A stretch of 26,440 nt of DNA from Eimeria necatrix. Taxonomy: Eukaryota; Apicomplexa; Conoidasida; Eucoccidiorida; Eimeriidae. The notes under the pieces were generated by a model that was given only the letters and a program-made list of their open reading frames with translations, was not told where the DNA came from and did not search any database. The DNA lies in contig NW_013654385.1 of the NCBI RefSeq assembly GCF_000499385.1, positions 1 through 26,440 on the forward strand, in the 5' to 3' direction. The position numbers were made by a program, and so were the translations under genes. Shown piece after piece: positions 23,301-26,440 of the stretch (positions are counted from its first letter, which is position 1; each line of letters starts with the position of its first letter).

Positions 23301-23637
23301 GCATTCCGTAAGAACCTGTGCCGCCACGCCATCTTGCTGGGCCAGTAATCACTCCCCGCATAACGCGCGTTTTGACAGTACCCTCAGAATCCTGCTGAAA
23401 TGCTGATGAAGAAGGTTGAGGCCGCCCCCTTGCAACGTAGCCATCTATGTGTTGCACTGCGTAACGGAAGTCCTCCAAATGAACGCCCCATTGGCGGCTG
23501 TGTGAAGAAGCGCTGCAGCGGTAATGCGGGGTTGATGGACGCAGAGGCGTCGGAGCTGGGGTGTCTCTTGTAAAGCTGAGCGGAGCCTCTGACATTGCCC
23601 GCTCAGAACGCAGGCTCGAAGGCAGATGCCGAGCCAT
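18905..23637 (-). CDS. C2-like, tryptophan-repeat and coiled-coil protein, four exons, about 1,345 residues
   Basis: Exons on the minus strand are 23637-23041, 22933-21123, 20959-20746 and 20320-18905, with introns of 107, 163 and 425 nt. Donors are GTAAGC, GTGAGC and GTAAAC; acceptors are TTTCAG, TCGCAG and TTGCAG, and all phases match (0, 2, 0). The last exon has no ATG near its start and begins exactly at an acceptor, so it must be spliced in. Order of parts: C2-like beta-rich region (about 45-264), Ser/Gln-rich disorder (about 330-770), tryptophan segments at W788, W809 and W849, coiled coil (about 875-1042), disordered Gln/Pro/Ser tail. This order recalls centrosomal and basal-body proteins, some of which (POC5, SFI1) bind centrin through tryptophan repeats. 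That role is inference. A second ATG at codon 15 (23595) has a better -3 base than the first. If the exon joins are wrong, this would be two genes meeting near 21,119-20,320. Confidence 0.65.
20746..20959 (-). other. exon 3: tryptophan-centred helical segments
   Basis: This 214-nt exon encodes the last base of a split lysine codon and 71 residues. It contains two basic, amphipathic helices with tryptophans in the contexts FILRIWAQKALL (W809) and YLLLRGWIAFRAH (W849). A third, KVFKWLAAAS (W788), ends exon 2. The pattern hydrophobic-x-x-W within a basic helix resembles SFI1-type centrin-binding repeats, though the match to the consensus is partial. The frame is open only from just before the acceptor to just past the donor GTAAAC. 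The exon is too short to show up as a long open frame, but it is the only segment I found whose phases (2 in, 0 out) link exon 2 to the coiled-coil exon. Confidence 0.6.
22739..23505 (-). other. C2-like domain region spanning exons 1 and 2
   Basis: Residues about 45-264 of the large protein alternate beta-like segments with Gly/Ser/Pro loops: WGVHLEDFRYAV, SLYCAVYKYNF, GPLVIDGVPVLE, then across the intron SYF joined to VLAVGVFRNS, then DDLLGVLHVPLHCVHI. The last segment has the 'acidic pair, LLG, alternating hydrophobic' pattern of C2 domain strands. The join fits best at the GTAAGC donor (intron from 23040), which keeps phase 0; the stronger-looking GTAAGT at about 23003 would shift the frame and lose the pattern. 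I see no clear set of calcium-binding aspartates. The family is not certain. Confidence 0.45.
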
Positions 23638-25671
23638 TGAGCGATGGGCAGTGGAGTGCTGGGCACCGCAGTGACGAATGAAATCACGATTTAACTTTCA
23701 TCATACAGCTGGTCTCTCGGTTTCACAGACCAATTACTTTAGCCCCTTTGGTAATTAATGGCGGTGTTCGGTTCCTCTGTGAATTCTACGAGGCAACACA
23801 CCCGTGACCACTGGGCCAAAAGGCCCAAAGACCAATCCGCAAAAAAACTGTACCCTAGCTGGAGCTTGAAGAATTGCCCTCAAAGCAGTTTGTGTTTGCG
23901 CCTTACAGCCTCTTTGTTCCAGGAGACAGTGGTGCTACAAGTTACGCTTCTCAGTCAACACAGCTTCGCAGGGGTGGTTATGAGCAAGCGGAGGAGAACA
24001 GGCTGCTGTCCTCATTTGAATGGCCTTCATGAGAAGCAAAAGTCATTCTATATATTGTGGAAACAAGAAGACACACAAAAAGTCTCCTGTGCCCCCATGA
24101 ACAGTGTGCCTGCAAATGTGCGCCGTTCTGAGGCGGCCTCATGACCATTCGGCCCCTCTGCAGGAAGCGCTGCAGAAAGGAAACGAGAAGTCTTCTAGTT
24201 CCACGCCTGCATCAACGTGTAATATTCAACAGCACATCAATACCTGTTGCGTTTTTCTAGCGTAGAACTTCTTTGATGGCCTAGGCTCTCCGACCGCACG
24301 CTTGCTCCTGTATGCTGTTCCGGTTACTATCAGATGCTTCAAAGTTTCCAACGCGACAAGGGGACCGGAAGAAGAATGTATATAAAAGGTTATCCTTTCC
24401 AGCTGAAAGGGGTTATATGAAGTATTCGGGTTGAGGCTTCAACCATTCTTGTCCCAATTTATTGTCGCGTTTGTGAGAGAGAGAATGAAATAGAGGATCC
24501 GCACGGCCTCATCCTCCTTCAAAGCAAGTAACTGAAAGCTCTTGGTAGAACTTGCCCAAGGAAGCATTCACGTACCTGTTTTAACTGTATCTGATGAGAG
24601 AAACATCCATTCCAGTATTCATGGTAAAGTGCCGAGGCTTACTGTTCGCCCAGATCAAAATGGACCTTAAAATTCCCGGGAATTTCAAGTGCACATCATA
24701 CTAAAGCCCTCAATATATTGTCTATTTGCGCACTAAATCATACTTGTCATCACAAAGATTTTTTAGTGCAAGCCAGAACACTGGGGACTCGCAAGAAAAT
24801 TCATCTCCTCGAGGGCAACTGCATTGTCAGGGCTTGCAGAAGACTACGCTTTGAAGTTCCTCTACGGTACGAGATTCCACAGAGAACTTGAGAAGGCTTG
24901 CTGAGTTTCCTTCACGGCCTTCGTCACGGCTCAGGACCCGAGTTCTTGACCTGGGTACTGGTGCTCGATTGAACTAGCGTGTTGTATGGCCCACACCGCC
25001 GTTGCATCTCCTTTTGAGGATGTCAAAAAATGATAACTATAGGCAAAACAAGGGAGGATCTATGTTGCTCTTCTTTCCGTTTCGGCACCAATGTGGAAAA
25101 AGTACAGCAAAACAGCTAATAAGCACCGGAATTCCAACCCTGAGCAAAATGTACACACCTTTGAAGACAAACTACCCAGCTTACCTACCAATAATATATG
25201 AAAGAATGCCCGAAAAAGCAAACAAGACAGCTTGGATAATTCCATGAGACTGAAGAAAACAACTACCATGTCGTACTTCTCATCGCATTGCAGTCGCACA
25301 CCCACTTTTTTTCACCGTGCAACAAGATCTACACCAGGGAAGGATTACATAATTCTTCAAACGAACCAGACTCACCAATGTCACCGATGCCTTCTAGTTG
25401 CCTTCTACCAACAATATCCAGGTAAATGCAGCCCCTGTACTGCTGCAGTTGGGGGCTATCATATGGCATTCGGAAAACTAAGCATAGCAACATCGCAAAA
25501 CAGGAAAGGATCTAATTGCGAAAACAGCAGCTGTTTTAGTTTTGTGCGCACTTCAGGACCAAACTGTTGCTTCTTATCGTAGAACCAGCTGGCGCAAGCA
25601 GCATGCTTGGAAATGTACCGAGAGGGATCTCGTCATACCGGAAGATAAATTAATCGAATATTTTCAATAAT

Positions 25672-25725
25672 ACAAGCTCCTCAAGAGCTTGTCGATGAAG
25701 CAAAAGTATTATATTCGTCGACAAG
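25672..25725. repeat. two overlapping, mutually exclusive inverted repeats
   Basis: ACAAGCTC (25672-25679) pairs perfectly with GAGCTTGT (25685-25692) across a 5-nt loop. The same central strand, CTTGTCGATGAA (25688-25699), also pairs with TTCGTCGACAAG (25714-25725), 11 of 12 bases, across a 14-nt loop. The two stems share five bases, so only one can form at a time. Confidence 0.6.
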
Positions 25726-25866
25726 TGTGAACCATTGCGGGTGACGCTGGACGTTGATTCGATGACGCTGTAGGAGACAATCCGGGTTGTACTGTGGTTG
25801 TGTAGTGTTCAGCATTAGTCACCATCAACACGTTCCCTTGCATGGCTGGACGCAAAGGCGGCTAAA

Positions 25867-25941
25867 GTGTAGTGCGCAGGCACTACAATAGGGCTTGTAG
25901 CTGACCTTAAGAAGACAGCTAGCTCGTGACGTCTAAGAGGT
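25867..25941. repeat. hairpin-bearing dispersed repeat, copy A
   Basis: It begins with an 8-bp perfect stem, TGTAGTGC (25868-25875) with GCACTACA (25880-25887), loop GCAG. About 55 further bases, including an AGCTAGCT block, align with copy B at 26334-26408. Similarity is strongest over the hairpin and the following AATAGGGCT and weaker after that. Confidence 0.5.
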
Positions 25942-26061
25942 TATGCGGTTAAGACGCTGATCGAGCGCGAAAACTTCTTACTAGTAACAAAGAAAAGCAA
26001 TTTATCAGCAAAATAGCATACGTAAACTAGAAGTGTCTGTGAATACCTCAAGATTGGGGTC

Positions 26062-26084
26062 GGCGATAACGCCGGCACCGGTGC
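26062..26084. repeat. adjacent short GC-rich palindromes
   Basis: GGCGATAACGCC (26062-26073) is a 4-bp stem with an ATAA loop. It is followed after one base by the perfect ten-base palindrome GCACCGGTGC (26075-26084). Short palindromes of this size can arise by chance, so function is doubtful. Confidence 0.4.
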
Positions 26085-26333
26085 GGGCCACAGCTCAATT
26101 GCGCCAAGAAAGCGAGAGCCACGAGTGTGCGACTTTCAGGAAAATCGGATTGAGAAGGCGAAAGATGATTACTTTTATTGACCATTTGGTATTTGTATCA
26201 TGAAATGTGCATCTAATGTAGAGAGCGCTTTATTTGTGGGTCACGTAGCAACGTAACAAGTGAGACCACTTGCCCAGGAACGTGACCAACGCGAAGAGTT
26301 CTTGATCGTAGAACGAGTATTTCTGCTGGGTTG

Positions 26334-26408
26334 GTGTAGTGCACAGACACTACAATGGGGCTGGTTAGTGCTCTAGAGAGGATAGCTAGCCAGCGACCTA
26401 CGAGGGGT
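26334..26408. repeat. hairpin-bearing dispersed repeat, copy B
   Basis: This is a diverged copy of the element at 25867. The stem TGTAGTG (26335-26341) with CACTACA (26348-26354) is kept, and the loop differs (CACAGA). AATGGGGCT and an ATAGCTAGC block follow in the same order as in copy A. Both copies face the same way, 467 bases apart. Confidence 0.5.
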
Positions 26409-26440
26409 CGCAAGACTGGACGGGGACAGGGCCCTCTTAC

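Larger units (their letters stand above)
23638..26440. other. upstream region with no firm gene, several inverted repeats
   Basis: The first few hundred bases should hold the promoter of the minus-strand C2/coiled-coil gene. A plus-strand frame of 128 codons with ATG (23758-24144) overlaps a different plus frame (23859-24032) that follows a possible CCCTAG acceptor; neither can be preferred and neither has a known motif. A TATATAAAAGG string lies at about 24378 (plus), with no gene visible downstream. Frames at 25002-25247 and 25232-25582 (plus) show nothing recognisable. The last 800 bases hold the inverted repeats listed separately. Confidence 0.45.

Noticed and set aside
24377..24388. TATATAAAAGG, a classical TATA-box-like string.
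   Set aside because: There is no gene start at the right distance downstream, and apicomplexan promoters rarely rely on a TATA box.

Overview
Organism. This is eukaryotic nuclear DNA. The only genes I can reconstruct firmly are split by short GT-AG introns (96 to 425 nt), and coding density is low. The heptamer TGCATGC, a known promoter and AP2-type element in coccidian parasites such as Toxoplasma and Eimeria, occurs at ten places, about four times chance when both orientations are counted. I therefore suggest a coccidian apicomplexan. The long gene-poor stretch would suit a Sarcocystis-like genome, but species and even family are inference.

Layout. (1) Positions 1 to about 17,220 hold no gene I can prove. 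There are many open frames of 60 to 160 codons, but overlapping frames on both strands look equally good, which is what chance gives. The best single candidate is a minus-strand frame opening with a signal peptide (12318 to 11995). This stretch also holds a 73-bp tandem duplication ending in a perfect hairpin, a 47-bp tandem duplication, a 19-bp duplication and an 18-bp palindrome centred on TGCATGCA. (2) 17,227 to 18,382, plus strand: a four-exon gene for a 164-residue FAM133-like protein, a small basic Ser/Lys-rich protein. (3) 18,905 to 23,637, minus strand: a four-exon gene for a protein of about 1,345 residues. It has a C2-like N-terminal region, a long disordered middle, three tryptophan-centred helical segments resembling SFI1/centrin-binding repeats, a coiled coil and a disordered tail. 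(4) 23,638 to 26,440: no firm gene; several inverted repeats and a diverged hairpin-bearing repeat.

Relations. The two genes are convergent, with 522 bp between stop codons. Nothing in the sequence links their functions: the first is probably nuclear and associated with RNA or splicing, the second probably centrosomal or cytoskeletal. Both assignments come from architecture and short motifs, not from a database search.
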